Shown here in pieces: positions 1-8,321 of a stretch of 64,000 nucleotides of DNA; the stretch's first letter is position 1, and every line of letters begins with the position of its first letter. The position numbers were made by a program, and so were the translations under genes. Below the pieces are notes generated by a model. It did not search any database. It saw nothing but the letters and a program-made list of their open reading frames with translations, and had not been told where the DNA came from. The DNA lies in contig NZ_JAUTBF010000001.1 in assembly GCF_030818955.1 (NCBI RefSeq), positions 2,542,001 to 2,606,000 on the forward strand, given 5' to 3'. This DNA is from Microbacterium trichothecenolyticum (lineage in GTDB: Bacteria > Actinomycetota > Actinomycetes > Actinomycetales > Microbacteriaceae).

Positions 1-937
1 AGAGCAGCGAATGCGCGTAGGCCCGACGAATGTCGCGAACCCTGGCGTAGTCGGGCGTCCCCTCCAGCCCGTCCAGGAACGCCAGCACCCGACGTGGTTC
101 GCCGCGCACCAGGAGCGCGTCGGCATAGACGCTCACCAGCAGAGCACGCACCATCGCCTGCCCGCGGGAGGCGCCGCTGGAAAGCAGCCCCACCGCCACG
201 GGGATCGCGGAGTCCAGGTCACCGAGGCACACGTAGGCCTGGGCTCGCGCGACCTCGGCGGCGTAGAGCTCGAAGTCCTGCGCGTCCGGTTCCGAGCCCA
301 ACGCGTCCGCCACGCGGAGCAGATCGTGCGGCGCGCGCGCGAGGGTGGCGACCAGGATGTGCGCGAGAGCAAGAGTGTAGGAAGACGCGCAGGCCCATGG
401 CGCGTCGCCGGTCGACGTTCGACAGATGTCCAGGTACTCCCGCGCCGAGACGAGATCCCCACGCAGTCCGTTGCCGAGCGCGAGAAGCGAACACGCGCGC
501 AGTCGTACGGCGGAGCTGACGTCGAGGTGGAAGGCCCGGGTGGCGTGCATGGTGGCCCCCACCGGCTCCCCCAGCGCGCACCATGCCTCGGCGGCGTTGA
601 GCTCGAGCGATGCCCGGGTTTCACGGGTGAGCTGGACCGGAGCCCGCAGGTGGTGATTGCGCCAGTAAGTCGCCAGCATCTCGCGACACCCTCGGAGGTC
701 GTCCAACCGCGCGCAGGCGATCAACCGGGCGGCGACGAGTTCAGCGGCCGCGTCGCTGTCGATGCGCGGGATTTGCGACACGTGGATTTCGTGCATGAAG
801 CACATATCCGCGATATCGATCTCTTTCCCTCCGGAAAGGACGAGCCTATTCATTCGGATAGCTAATTCGTATTCACTACCCGCTCGCGCATCGACGCTCA
901 CACATGTACCCCCGAGCTGACGCATCATCTCCGTCAT
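1..937 (-). CDS. Helical-repeat (TPR-like) regulator-type protein, partial
   Basis: This minus-strand open frame enters at 937 and leaves the window at position 1, so the C-terminus is missing. The visible part, about 310 residues, is rich in paired amphipathic helices of the kind seen in the TPR region of LuxR/MalT-like actinobacterial regulators (for example NAAEAWCALGEPVGA, YAAEVARAQAYVCLGDLDSA). No DNA-binding domain is visible; if this is a LuxR-type regulator the HTH would lie beyond the left edge. Starts at 937, 928, 925 and 853 (ATG) are possible, and a GTG near 910 is preceded by a GGGG run. I cannot decide between them. The family assignment is inference from helix pattern and composition only. 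Confidence 0.5.
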   Translation of the reverse strand, partial: MTEMMRQLGGTCVSVDARAGSEYELAIRMNRLVLSGGKEIDIADMCFMHEIHVSQIPRIDSDAAAELVAARLIACARLDDLRGCREMLATYWRNHHLRAPVQLTRETRASLELNAAEAWCALGEPVGATMHATRAFHLDVSSAVRLRACSLLALGNGLRGDLVSAREYLDICRTSTGDAPWACASSYTLALAHILVATLARAPHDLLRVADALGSEPDAQDFELYAAEVARAQAYVCLGDLDSAIPVAVGLLSSGASRGQAMVRALLVSVYADALLVRGEPRRVLAFLDGLEGTPDYARVRDIRRAYAHSLL

Positions 938-1304
938 GATGCATCCAATACAACACTCAAATCAAATGCATCGAGCGCATCGAAGCGGTCCCCCATAGTT
1001 ATGGCTCCGGGTGCTGCTCGCTCGCTTCACCCATGGCGCATCTATTAGCGGGGTCGACGAGTCGAAACACCGCGCAGTGAAGAGGTGGCGTATGCGCGAG
1101 AAGAATGCGAGCCACTCACGCGTCAGAATGCCTGCCCGAGGGGTTCTCCGCGCCCCACCCTCCGTGCATTTCACGATGACCGACCGAACGAGCCGCTGCC
1201 CGCGCGGCGAGAGCATCTCCCCGGCTGCCCGACAAGCCCCATGCCACCAGGGGTCGCCCCGCGCAATGGCCTGGACGAGAGTCGAGCACTTCCAGACCCT
1301 GTGC

Positions 1305-1314
1305 GAAGCGCTTC
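1305..1314. promoter_or_regulatory. LacI-type palindrome GAAGCGCTTC upstream of sugar ABC operon
   Basis: This perfect 10-bp palindrome with a central CG has the form of LacI-family operators. It lies 33 bp before the Shine-Dalgarno-led ATG at 1347 and 70 bp before the permease GTG. No LacI gene is adjacent, so any regulator would act in trans. The rest of 938-1346 shows no recognisable gene on either strand. Confidence 0.35.
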
Positions 1315-1346
1315 TCCGTGTAGAGACGCCGCCGAGAGGAGACCCC

Positions 1347-1388
1347 ATGAGAACGAACGCCGCCACCCTCGACCGGCCGCACCGGTGA
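1347..1388 (+). other. 13-codon leader frame overlapping the permease start
   Basis: GAGAGGAG stands 5 nt before ATG 1347, the best ribosome site in this stretch, but the frame reads only MRTNAATLDRPHR and stops at TGA 1386-1388. That stop overlaps a GTG at 1385, which begins the permease frame. Either this is a leader peptide coupled to the permease by a GTGA overlap, or one G has been lost from a G run (CCGGTG for CCGGGTG) and the real permease starts at 1347, giving 330 residues. Confidence 0.5.
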
Positions 1389-2338
1389 ACCTCTCCGCCG
1401 CACCGGCCACCGCCCACGGAGGAAGGCGCCCTCGCCAGAAGGTCACATGCAACCGCCGTGAGGCGCTCGCCGGATACCTCTTCATCTCGCCCTGGATCAT
1501 CGGGTTCCTCGTCTTCACCGCCGGGGCGATGATCTACAGCCTCGTCATCTCGTTCTCGAGCTACAACCTGGCAACCGGTGCCGCGCGTCCCGTGGGGGCC
1601 AGCAACTATGCCGGATTGTTCGAAGACCCGCGCGTGGCGGTGTCGCTGGGCAACACCCTGTTCTACGCCGTGATGGCGGTGCCGCTCGAGATCGCCTTCG
1701 CGCTGTTCCTCGCGCTGTTGCTGAGCCGCGTCGGACGTGGTGCGGGTATCTTCCGCACGCTCTACTACCTGCCCAAAATGACGCCGGCCGTCGCGACGGC
1801 GGCGGTGTTCTTCCTGCTGCTCAACGGCAACTCGGGTGCGATCAACCAGGCGCTCGGGGCTGTCGGCATCGAGGGTCCGCAGTGGCTCGTCGACCCCGCG
1901 TGGGTGAAGCCGAGCATCGTGATCATGGCGCTGTGGACGGTCAGCGGCACGATGGTGATCTTCCTCGCCGCGATCAAGAACGTGCCCGTCGACCTCTACG
2001 AGGTCGCGCAGATCGACGGGGCGGGACCGATCCGCCGCTTCTTCTCGATCACGCTGCCGATGATCTCGGGCGCGATGTTCTTCAACGTGATCGTGCTCAC
2101 GATCGCCGCGTTCCAGGTGTTCGACCAGGCCTACCTGCTGTTCTGGCGCGATCAGAGCAACGCCTCGCCCGAGGCATCGCTCTTCTACGCGATCTATCTC
2201 TTCCAGCAGGCGTTCCGGCAGTTCAACTTCGGCTTCGCCGCCGCGATGGCGTGGCTGCTGTTCGTGATCATCCTGCTCATCACGCTGGTGCAGGTGCGAC
2301 TCGGCAACCGCTTCGTCTACTACGAGGGGGACCGCTGA
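1385..2338 (+). CDS. Sugar ABC transporter permease, MalF-type
   Basis: Inner-membrane permease of a CUT1 carbohydrate ABC importer, 317 residues from GTG 1385. A basic N-terminus is followed by the first membrane helix (YLFISPWIIGFLVFTAG) and about five more. The coupling EAA loop that docks the ATPase is visible as EVAQIDGAGPIRRFFSITLP. It overlaps the second permease by 3 nt (TGATG) and is followed by a binding lipoprotein. No ATPase gene is in the cluster; a shared MsiK-type ATPase is usual in actinobacteria. The 5' end is uncertain because the strong ribosome site belongs to ATG 1347 in another frame. The substrate cannot be read from the sequence. Confidence 0.85.
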   Translation: MNLSAAPATAHGGRRPRQKVTCNRREALAGYLFISPWIIGFLVFTAGAMIYSLVISFSSYNLATGAARPVGASNYAGLFEDPRVAVSLGNTLFYAVMAVPLEIAFALFLALLLSRVGRGAGIFRTLYYLPKMTPAVATAAVFFLLLNGNSGAINQALGAVGIEGPQWLVDPAWVKPSIVIMALWTVSGTMVIFLAAIKNVPVDLYEVAQIDGAGPIRRFFSITLPMISGAMFFNVIVLTIAAFQVFDQAYLLFWRDQSNASPEASLFYAIYLFQQAFRQFNFGFAAAMAWLLFVIILLITLVQVRLGNRFVYYEGDR

Positions 2339-3279
2339 TGACCAACACCCTGCAGACTCCGGGCGTCGCCGAGGCTCGCCCCGAGCTGGCGGCCAGCGTC
2401 GCACGGCCTCCGCGGTGGCGCCGGGCGCTCGCCCAGCCGAAGACCCTCGCCGGCCGCGTGGTCCTCGCCGCCGTGCTGGTGCTGTTCGCGCTGTTGTTCC
2501 TCTACCCGTTTGCGTGGCTGCTCGCGGCGAGTCTCAAGCCGCGCGGCGAGGTCTTCGACAACGCGCTCATCCCTAAGACCTTCACGCCCGGCAACTACGC
2601 CGATGTCTGGAACCAGCTGCCGCTGCTGAGCTGGATGTTCAACAGTGTCTCGATCGCGCTCCTCGCCGCCACCACCGTCGCGATCATGAGCTCGATCGTC
2701 GCTTTCGGCTTCGCGTACTTCCGCTTCCCCGGCCGGAAGCTCCTCTTCGGCCTGGTGCTCGCGACGATGATGCTGCCGGGCGCGGTGACGATGATCCCGA
2801 TCTACCTGATCTGGAAAGAAACGGGGCTGCTCGGCACGTGGGTGCCGCTGTGGGGCATGAATCTCTTCGGCAGCGCCTTCTACATCTTCTTGCAGCGCCA
2901 GTTCTTCCTCGGCGTCCCGCGCGAACTGTTCGAAGCGGCACGCCTCGACGGATGCAGCGCGTGGGGCCTGTTCTGGCGCATCGCGATGCCGCTGTCGATC
3001 CCGTCGTTCATCATCGTGTTCCTGTTCGAGTTCCAGGCCAGCTGGAACAACCTCCAGGCCGCGCTCATCTATCTGAACGCCGGGTCAGTCGAAGAGTTCA
3101 CCGCCCCGCTCGGCATCGCGTACGCCATGACGAAGTACAGCCCCAGCGCGGGCGGCCAGGGCGACTACCAGTACGTCATGGTCGCCTCACTCCTGGTGAC
3201 CCTGCCGATGCTCATCCTCTTCGCGTTCGGCCAGCGGTACTTCATCGAGGGCGTCGCGACCCAGGGTCGCAAAGGCTGA
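2338..3279 (+). CDS. Sugar ABC transporter permease, MalG-type
   Basis: Second permease subunit of the same CUT1 importer, 313 residues, with six predicted membrane helices. The first is VVLAAVLVLFALLFLYPFAW after a basic cytoplasmic tail. The EAA loop EAARLDGCSAWGLFWRIAMP is present near the C-terminal third. The start ATG overlaps the stop of the upstream permease, so translation is probably coupled. The binding protein follows 30 nt downstream. The C-terminus (GQRYFIEGVATQGRKG) matches the usual MalG-family ending. Confidence 0.92.
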   Translation: MTNTLQTPGVAEARPELAASVARPPRWRRALAQPKTLAGRVVLAAVLVLFALLFLYPFAWLLAASLKPRGEVFDNALIPKTFTPGNYADVWNQLPLLSWMFNSVSIALLAATTVAIMSSIVAFGFAYFRFPGRKLLFGLVLATMMLPGAVTMIPIYLIWKETGLLGTWVPLWGMNLFGSAFYIFLQRQFFLGVPRELFEAARLDGCSAWGLFWRIAMPLSIPSFIIVFLFEFQASWNNLQAALIYLNAGSVEEFTAPLGIAYAMTKYSPSAGGQGDYQYVMVASLLVTLPMLILFAFGQRYFIEGVATQGRKG

Positions 3280-3309
3280 TCCATCCCCCTGTCCCGAAAG
3301 GACCCCACC

Positions 3310-4668
3310 ATGCGAAAGCATTCCCTCGCCGGCATCGTCGCCTTCACGGCATCCGTCATCGTGCTCACCTCGTGCAGCACCTCCGTCGACGAGCCCGCCG
3401 CCGCCGACTTCGGCGCCGCCCCGGCCGGCGACCTCGCCGCGTGGGGCTTCGAGAACGCCGACGATGTCGGCCAGTCCCGCCTCGATCACGCGGCGCAGCA
3501 GCTGCCCGACGTGCAGGTGACCCTGGATGCCACCGCGTTCGACGCGCAGAAGTTCACCACCCGTATCGCCGGGGGCAACGTGCCCGACGTCGTGCAGATG
3601 GACCGCCGCTACGTCACGACGTATGCCGCTCAGGGACTGCTCATGCCGTTGGACGCATGCTTCGAGGCGAAGGGCGTCGATCCGACCGAACGCTGGTACC
3701 AGAACGTCGTCGACGACGTCACGTATCAGGATGCCGTCTACGCGGTCTCGCAGTTCTACCAGCCGCCGGCGATCCTGCTGAACATGAACGTGCTGAACGA
3801 GACGGGGGTGACGCCCGAGGAGTTCGACACGTCGGACATGGACGGCCTCGTCGCCGCGATCGGCAAGATCTTCCAGGCCTCGGGCGGCGTCCCCACGCGG
3901 CTCGGGTTCGATCCCGTCGCCACCGGTCAGGGCGGTTTGTGGGTCGTCGGCATGGGTGGCCAGCTGACGGATGCCGAGGGCAAGCCCACCCTCGACGACC
4001 CCGCCAATGCCGCAGGCATCGATGCCCTCAAGCGCATCACCGACGCGCAGGGTGGCTATGCCGCGGTGAAGAGCTTCACCGACTCGTTCGACACCTTCGG
4101 CGACGCCAATCAGTTCGTCCAGAACCAGGTCGGCGCGCAGGTCGCGAACCAGTGGTACCCCAATGTCCTCAGCAGCTACCGCGACCGTATCTCGCTGCAG
4201 GCCGTTCCGTTCCGGGATGCCGAGGGCCAGCCGTTCTCGCTCGCGTCGGGGACCGCGTTCGTCATCCCCGCCGGGGCGAAGAACCCCGCCGCCGCGTGCG
4301 CCTGGATGACCGAGCTCACCTCGACCGATGCATGGATGGCTTCCGGCGCCGCGCGGGCGGCGACCATCGAGAGCAAGGGCGGAGTCAACACCGGCCTGTT
4401 CACCGGCTCACCCGAGGCCGACGAGCAGATCCGCTCCACCTACGTGAAGCCCACCGGTGACGCCGGGTTCGACCAGGTCATCGCGACGTACTACGACGTC
4501 GTCGGCAACGGTCGCTCCTTCGGATCCTCGCCGGCAGGGCAGGACATCCAGAACGAGCTCAACAACGCCATCACCGCCGCGCTGCTCGGCGACAAGACGA
4601 CCGAGCAGGCACTGGCCGACGCGCAGGCCGCCGCGCAGCGCGCGTACGACAACGCCACGGCGGGGTGA
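3310..4668 (+). CDS. Sugar ABC transporter substrate-binding lipoprotein
   Basis: Extracellular binding protein of the CUT1 importer, 452 residues. The signal peptide ends in lipobox LTSC with Cys22 as the predicted lipid-modified residue. A family 1 solute-binding fold follows, with typical segments VPDVVQMDRRYVTTYAAQGLLMPLD and GTAFVIPAGAKNPAAACAWM. Gene order is permease-permease-binding protein, the reverse of the common order. A good ribosome site (CCGAAAGGACC) precedes the ATG. The operon ends here, before a strong hairpin at 4827-4861. Ligand unknown. Confidence 0.9.
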   Translation: MRKHSLAGIVAFTASVIVLTSCSTSVDEPAAADFGAAPAGDLAAWGFENADDVGQSRLDHAAQQLPDVQVTLDATAFDAQKFTTRIAGGNVPDVVQMDRRYVTTYAAQGLLMPLDACFEAKGVDPTERWYQNVVDDVTYQDAVYAVSQFYQPPAILLNMNVLNETGVTPEEFDTSDMDGLVAAIGKIFQASGGVPTRLGFDPVATGQGGLWVVGMGGQLTDAEGKPTLDDPANAAGIDALKRITDAQGGYAAVKSFTDSFDTFGDANQFVQNQVGAQVANQWYPNVLSSYRDRISLQAVPFRDAEGQPFSLASGTAFVIPAGAKNPAAACAWMTELTSTDAWMASGAARAATIESKGGVNTGLFTGSPEADEQIRSTYVKPTGDAGFDQVIATYYDVVGNGRSFGSSPAGQDIQNELNNAITAALLGDKTTEQALADAQAAAQRAYDNATAG

Positions 4669-4703
4669 GCGGGGTCCGGGTCGCGTGCGGCGGCGGCGGC
4701 CGG

Positions 4704-4797
4704 GCCGAACTCCGGAGAATCCGCCGCCGCACGCCACGACTCCCGCGGAAATCCGCGGCCGCCGCTCCCGGGGCTGCCGGTTTCTCCGGAGTTCGGC
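4704..4797. repeat. 16-bp perfect inverted repeat with nested small palindrome
   Basis: Arms GCCGAACTCCGGAGAA (4704-4719) and its exact complement (4782-4797) enclose 62 bp. That interval contains a CCGCGG-AAAT-CCGCGG mini-palindrome at about 4744-4759. It lies between the binding-protein stop and the strong bidirectional terminator. It has no T tract and could be a REP-like element or an mRNA-stabilising structure. Confidence 0.6.
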
Positions 4798-4826
4798 ACG
4801 CGGCGTCGTGCGAGCAGCAGGCGCAA

Positions 4827-4861
4827 CGAAGAAGGGCCCCGCCGAGCGGGGCCCTTCTTCG
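4827..4861. terminator. Bidirectional rho-independent-type terminator
   Basis: A perfect 15-bp stem (CGAAGAAGGGGCCCG-like arm at 4827-4841 and its complement at 4847-4861) has a 5-nt loop. It sits between the converging sugar transporter operon (plus) and the Asp23 cluster (minus). The A/T-containing stem base supplies short T-rich ends in both directions. Confidence 0.85.
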
Positions 4862-4869
4862 TAAGCGGA

Positions 4870-5835
4870 TCAGGAGCGCGGGCGCTCGTCCTCGATGAGC
4901 GACTGCACGTCATCGACCGCCGGCGTCTCCTCCGTGTCGCGCACCTCGTCGGCGGCGATGGCGATGTCGATCGCCGCGTCCTCCAGCGCGTCCGCGACGA
5001 CGTCGGTCACATCGCCGCGATCGGCGGCGGAACCGGCCGCAGGGTCTCCGGCGGCCTTGGCCGTGGCCGCACCCACCGGCGCGGCGCCGGCCGCAGCGGG
5101 AGCGGCCGGGCGCTCGGGCGCGAGGCCCTCTGTCACCCGATCCGCCGCCGCGACATCGGCCTGCGCATCGGCCGCCGCGACCTTCTCGCGCGCGGCCTTC
5201 ACGGTCTCATCGACCGCGGCAGCCGCGCCGGCGGCGACGTCCTTCGTCTTGGCCACCGCGGCATCGACGGTCTCGGACGCGCTGGCCGCGATGTCCTTCG
5301 TCTTGGCCACCGCCTGATCGGCGGCCACGGACGCACGGGCCGCGGCATCCTCCCCCTTCGCCTTCAGATCATCGACGGTCGCGGACGCGCGGGCGGCGGC
5401 ATCCCGCCCTCGTGCCTTCACGTCATCGGCGACCTCGGACGCGCGGGCGGCCACGGCATCCGCCTTCTCCTCCGCCTCGGCGACGACGTCACGGTCGAAC
5501 GGCCCGAAGACCCCCGTCACGACGACGTCGACATCGATGGTGCCGCGCCCGAGGGGTTCGAGGGCGGTCTTGATAGCCGCCCGGACGTTGTCGGAAACCT
5601 CGCGCAGCTTGTGCGGGTAGTCCACGACGAGCGAGACGGTCACGGTGACCGCGTCGCCGCGGTCGGTGTCGATCTTCACGCCCGGGGCGGTGCTGGCGAG
5701 GCCGACGCGTTCGCGCACGGCATCCGAGGCGCGGCCCATGAGGCTGCCGAGGGCATGGACGCCGGGCACGGAGCCGGCGGCGGTCGCCGCGAGTTCCGCC
5801 GCGGTGTCGAGGGTGGGCGGATCGATGCTGGTCAT
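4870..5835 (-). CDS. Asp23/Gls24-like protein with long Ala-rich helical tail
   Basis: Last gene of the six-gene envelope-stress cluster, 321 residues. Residues 10-115 resemble an Asp23/Gls24 domain (SVPGVHALG, DAVTVTVSLVVDYPHKLREVSDNVRAAIKTAL, DVDVVVTGVFG). The rest is a low-complexity amphipathic tail built from repeats of roughly 15-17 residues such as ARASATVDDLKAKGEDAA and AVAKTKDIAASASETVDA. This resembles LEA or apolipoprotein-like helices that lie on membranes. An acidic C-terminus follows (DEVRDTEETPAVDDVQSLIEDE). Membrane or envelope association is inferred from the Asp23/AmaP context. A GGAG site precedes the ATG. Confidence 0.75.
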   Translation of the reverse strand: MTSIDPPTLDTAAELAATAAGSVPGVHALGSLMGRASDAVRERVGLASTAPGVKIDTDRGDAVTVTVSLVVDYPHKLREVSDNVRAAIKTALEPLGRGTIDVDVVVTGVFGPFDRDVVAEAEEKADAVAARASEVADDVKARGRDAAARASATVDDLKAKGEDAAARASVAADQAVAKTKDIAASASETVDAAVAKTKDVAAGAAAAVDETVKAAREKVAAADAQADVAAADRVTEGLAPERPAAPAAAGAAPVGAATAKAAGDPAAGSAADRGDVTDVVADALEDAAIDIAIAADEVRDTEETPAVDDVQSLIEDERPRS

Positions 5836-5853
5836 GTGTGTCTCCGGGATGTA

Positions 5854-6441
5854 TCAGTGCACGCGGGTGGTGTCGCGCGCGAGCTTGGCGCGCAGACCCG
5901 AGTGGATGGAGATGTAGGCGCGCAGGTTCTGACCCGTCAGCGCCGCCAGGTTGGTGACGAGGGTGTCGACGTGTTCCGCGACCTCGCGAGGCGAGGTGTT
6001 CTGTCGGGGCGTGACGGCCACGTGCAGCACCGACTCCTTGCTGATCTCGCCCGCGGTGACCTTGGAGGAGAGGATCTCGTCGCGTTCGGCCAGGGCGTTC
6101 TTCAGCGCCTCCGAGGCGAAGCCGTCGGTGACGGTGATCCGGCCCTGATCGCTGGCGCTGCCGGTGGACTGCAGCGGCGCCTGCCGACGACCGCGGACGG
6201 CGGAGGCGGCGATGACGATGAGGATGATCGCCAGCACGACGATCGCGGCGACAGCACCCCACCCGGCCGACTCGCGGCCGAGGGAGACCAGCCATTCCTG
6301 GAATCCGCCCATGACGGAGGTCCAGGTGTCCGCACCGGCGGGGAGCAGGCCCACGGCGAGAGCGAGGGCACCGGCGGCGAGCAGGATGATGCCCACGAGG
6401 AAGAGGACGAAGCGGTTCAGACCGCGGCGGGTCGCGTTCAT
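5854..6441 (-). CDS. AmaP-like alkaline-shock membrane anchor
   Basis: 195-residue protein with two N-terminal membrane helices (LNRFVLFLVGIILLAAGALALAVGLL and GWGAVAAIVVLAIILIVIAASAV) followed by a soluble Asp23-like domain (RITVTDGFASEALKNALAERDEILSSKV). This is the layout of AmaP, which tethers Asp23 to the membrane in Staphylococcus. The start ATG overlaps the stop of the upstream gene by 1 nt, so the two are translationally coupled. The AmaP assignment rests on architecture and on the neighbouring Asp23 genes. Confidence 0.7.
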   Translation of the reverse strand: MNATRRGLNRFVLFLVGIILLAAGALALAVGLLPAGADTWTSVMGGFQEWLVSLGRESAGWGAVAAIVVLAIILIVIAASAVRGRRQAPLQSTGSASDQGRITVTDGFASEALKNALAERDEILSSKVTAGEISKESVLHVAVTPRQNTSPREVAEHVDTLVTNLAALTGQNLRAYISIHSGLRAKLARDTTRVH

Positions 6442-7022
6442 CAGGACTCCTGGGTGTCGGGACGCTGCACCCGCACCACCGTGCGGACGGAGGGCGAGAG
6501 CTTGTAGGTGGCGATCTCGGCGTCGACGGTGCGCTGCAACTGGGCCTGGTCGACGGGGATGCCGACGGGCGGGCGGACGGTGACGTCGACGGTGCGGTGG
6601 GCGACGCCGACGACGATGTCGTCACGGGCGATGCCGGACTCGTTGCTCAGGTGCTGAGCGAGAGCGGATGCCACCACGCCGTTGTCGACGACGACGGCAC
6701 GCTCGCCCCACTGCATCTCGTGCTTGGACAAGCGGCCCGGCTTCAGCGCGAGGATCAGCACGAGCAGACCGATCAGGGCCAGCACCACGCCTGCGGCGAT
6801 GAACGCCGCGGGCATCAGCGTCGCGGGAGCCGTGACGACAGCCTGCAGCGCGGGGCCGGGCGCGGCCAGCAGCGGCGCGGCGCCGGTGAGGGCCAGGACG
6901 ATCTCGACCGCCGCATAAGCCAGGACGAGAAGCAGCAGCACGACCACGACGAGCATGGCCACGGTGCGCGGCGAGTGGGTCTCGCGGCGCACGACGGTGC
7001 GGAGCACGGAGTCGCTCATCAC
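6441..7022 (-). CDS. DUF6286-type membrane protein of the Asp23 cluster
   Basis: 193 residues with two hydrophobic segments (VAMLVVVVLLLLVLAYAAVEIVLAL and FIAAGVVLALIGLLVLILAL). A C-terminal cytoplasmic domain follows (ERAVVVDNGVVASALAQHLSNESGIARDDIVV...VTVRPPVGIPVDQ) that looks like a diverged Asp23/Gls24 fold. It overlaps both neighbours by a few bases, marking a tight operon. The exact DUF number is my best recollection of the actinobacterial family and was not searched. Starts at 7022 and 7019 are both ATG. Confidence 0.65.
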   Translation of the reverse strand: MMSDSVLRTVVRRETHSPRTVAMLVVVVLLLLVLAYAAVEIVLALTGAAPLLAAPGPALQAVVTAPATLMPAAFIAAGVVLALIGLLVLILALKPGRLSKHEMQWGERAVVVDNGVVASALAQHLSNESGIARDDIVVGVAHRTVDVTVRPPVGIPVDQAQLQRTVDAEIATYKLSPSVRTVVRVQRPDTQES

Positions 7023-7402
7023 AGCACTCGCTTTCGCTGGGGGGCGCTGGCGCCCGAGATGGTCAGGTCCACACGCGAGACCTCGCGCCCGAACAGGCGG
7101 GTCAGTCGCGTCTGCAGCTCGCCCTGGGCGGCGCGAGCCGCCTCGAGGACGGGAGTGGCCGCTTTCACCGCGGCGGTGTCGTCCAGACGCGGAACCGGGA
7201 ACGGCGTCGTCACACGCAGGACCGCCGTGTCACGGGCCGAGACGATCTCGACGTGGACGTTCTTGGCATCCACCCCGATGATCTCCGCCGCCGCACGCTC
7301 CGCCGTCTTCTGCAGAACGCGATCGGCGACGTTCACACGACCCGCGGGGAGGCCGGCAGCCGTGGTGCTGCCGGCCGCCAGCGGGGCCGTGACCGTGGTC
7401 AC
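7019..7402 (-). CDS. Small Asp23/Gls24-like protein
   Basis: 127 residues, no membrane segment. The core VADRVLQKTAERAAAEIIGVDAKNVHVEIVSARDTAVLRVTTPFPVP has the alternating strand-helix pattern of the Asp23/Gls24 family. The family's VPGV signature is not clear, so this is a diverged member. It overlaps the DUF2273-like gene (ATGA at 7399-7402) and the next gene. It probably works with the membrane subunits of the same operon. Confidence 0.65.
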   Translation of the reverse strand: MTTVTAPLAAGSTTAAGLPAGRVNVADRVLQKTAERAAAEIIGVDAKNVHVEIVSARDTAVLRVTTPFPVPRLDDTAAVKAATPVLEAARAAQGELQTRLTRLFGREVSRVDLTISGASAPQRKRVL

Positions 7403-7587
7403 GACGTGCTCCGACCCTTGAAGGCGTTGACGATGTTGCCGAAGTCGATCTCACCCGCCGTGATGCGAGCGACGACGATTCCGATCGCCATGAAGAGGGC
7501 GACGAGGATGAAGCCCCAGAATCCGAAGATCAGAGCGCTGAGGGCCAGCACGAGGCCGACCAGGGCGCCCTTCGTCGTGGCGCTCAC
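7399..7587 (-). CDS. Small integral membrane protein, DUF2273-like
   Basis: 62 residues, almost entirely one hydrophobic hairpin (GALVGLVLALSALIFGFWGFILVALFMAIGIVVARI) followed by a short basic tail ending in NAFKGRSTS. Small DUF2273 membrane proteins are regularly found beside asp23 and amaP in Gram-positive bacteria, which fits this position. It overlaps both the upstream asp23 gene and the downstream gene by 4 nt. Confidence 0.75.
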   Translation of the reverse strand: MSATTKGALVGLVLALSALIFGFWGFILVALFMAIGIVVARITAGEIDFGNIVNAFKGRSTS

Positions 7588-8066
7588 TGGACGCGCTTTT
7601 CGTTGCTGTCGTCGTCGTTGTTGTCGTCGCCCGGGATGTGGACGTCGTTCACGTCGACGTTGATCTCGACGACCTCGAGACCCACGAGACGGGTGATCGC
7701 ACCGGCGACGCGGCCGCGGACCTGGTCGGCGACCTCCTGGATCGGCACGCCGTACTCGACGACGATCGTGATGTCGGCGGCGGCCTGCGTCTCGCCGACC
7801 TCGACCTTGACGCCCTGCGTCAGGTCGGTCGCGTTGATGGCGTCGCGGATCGCACCGAGCGCACGGGCTCCGCCACCGCCGAGGGCGTACACACCGGAGA
7901 CCTCACGGGCGGCGATGCCGGCGACCTTCGCGACGACGCCCTCGGCGATCGTGGTCTTCCCCTCCGCGGTGGCCTCGGGGCCGCGGGCGCTGAGGGGACG
8001 GTTCACGCGGGACGCTGCCTGCGGAACGTTCTGCGCGGCGGGGGTGGTGGGGGCGTCGGTAGCCAT
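7584..8066 (-). CDS. Asp23/Gls24 family envelope stress response protein
   Basis: First gene of the cluster, 160 residues. The classical Asp23 core is clear: TTIAEGVVAKVAGIAAREVSGVYALGGG, then VKVEVGETQAAADITIVVEYGVPIQEVADQVRGRV, then VEINVDVNDVHI, and an acidic-then-basic tail. The ATG at 8066 is preceded by GAAAGGCAGAG. The same frame stays open far upstream on the minus strand, but only as a high-GC shadow of fdhD and the oxidoreductase. The cluster probably starts from a promoter in 8067-8250. In Firmicutes these proteins respond to alkaline or cell-envelope stress. Confidence 0.85.
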   Translation of the reverse strand: MATDAPTTPAAQNVPQAASRVNRPLSARGPEATAEGKTTIAEGVVAKVAGIAAREVSGVYALGGGGARALGAIRDAINATDLTQGVKVEVGETQAAADITIVVEYGVPIQEVADQVRGRVAGAITRLVGLEVVEINVDVNDVHIPGDDNNDDDSNEKRVQ

Positions 8067-8181
8067 CTCTCTGCCTTTCACGTATTCGGCCCGGTGGAAC
8101 CGGGGTGGGCGCTTCGGCCTACGTGGATAAGACGTACCGAGTTCGAGAAACGTCACGCGGGGGATGGAAAAATCTCCCGAA

Positions 8182-8205
8182 ATCTGCATGCGCGCGAATG
8201 CAGAT
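8182..8205. promoter_or_regulatory. 8-bp inverted repeat ATCTGCAT-N8-ATGCAGAT
   Basis: Perfect 8-bp arms separated by GCGCGCGA lie in the divergent gap between the Asp23 cluster (minus, from 8066) and fdhD (plus, from 8322). Position and symmetry suit a dimeric regulator site. No regulator gene is adjacent. Confidence 0.35.
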
Positions 8206-8321
8206 GAGAGGCTCGCCGGAAATGGCGGGGATGGGCGCGCTCCCAGACACCGACCGTGATGTCGGAGGCCCGGCGTACGCTCGACCCATGTCCCCCTTCC
8301 CCTCTGCGACGCGGCCCTGAC

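Noticed and set aside
938-1346. Open frames on both strands between the first gene and the sugar permease
   Set aside because: Low-complexity translations with no recognisable domain or ribosome site except ATG 1347; treated as non-coding.
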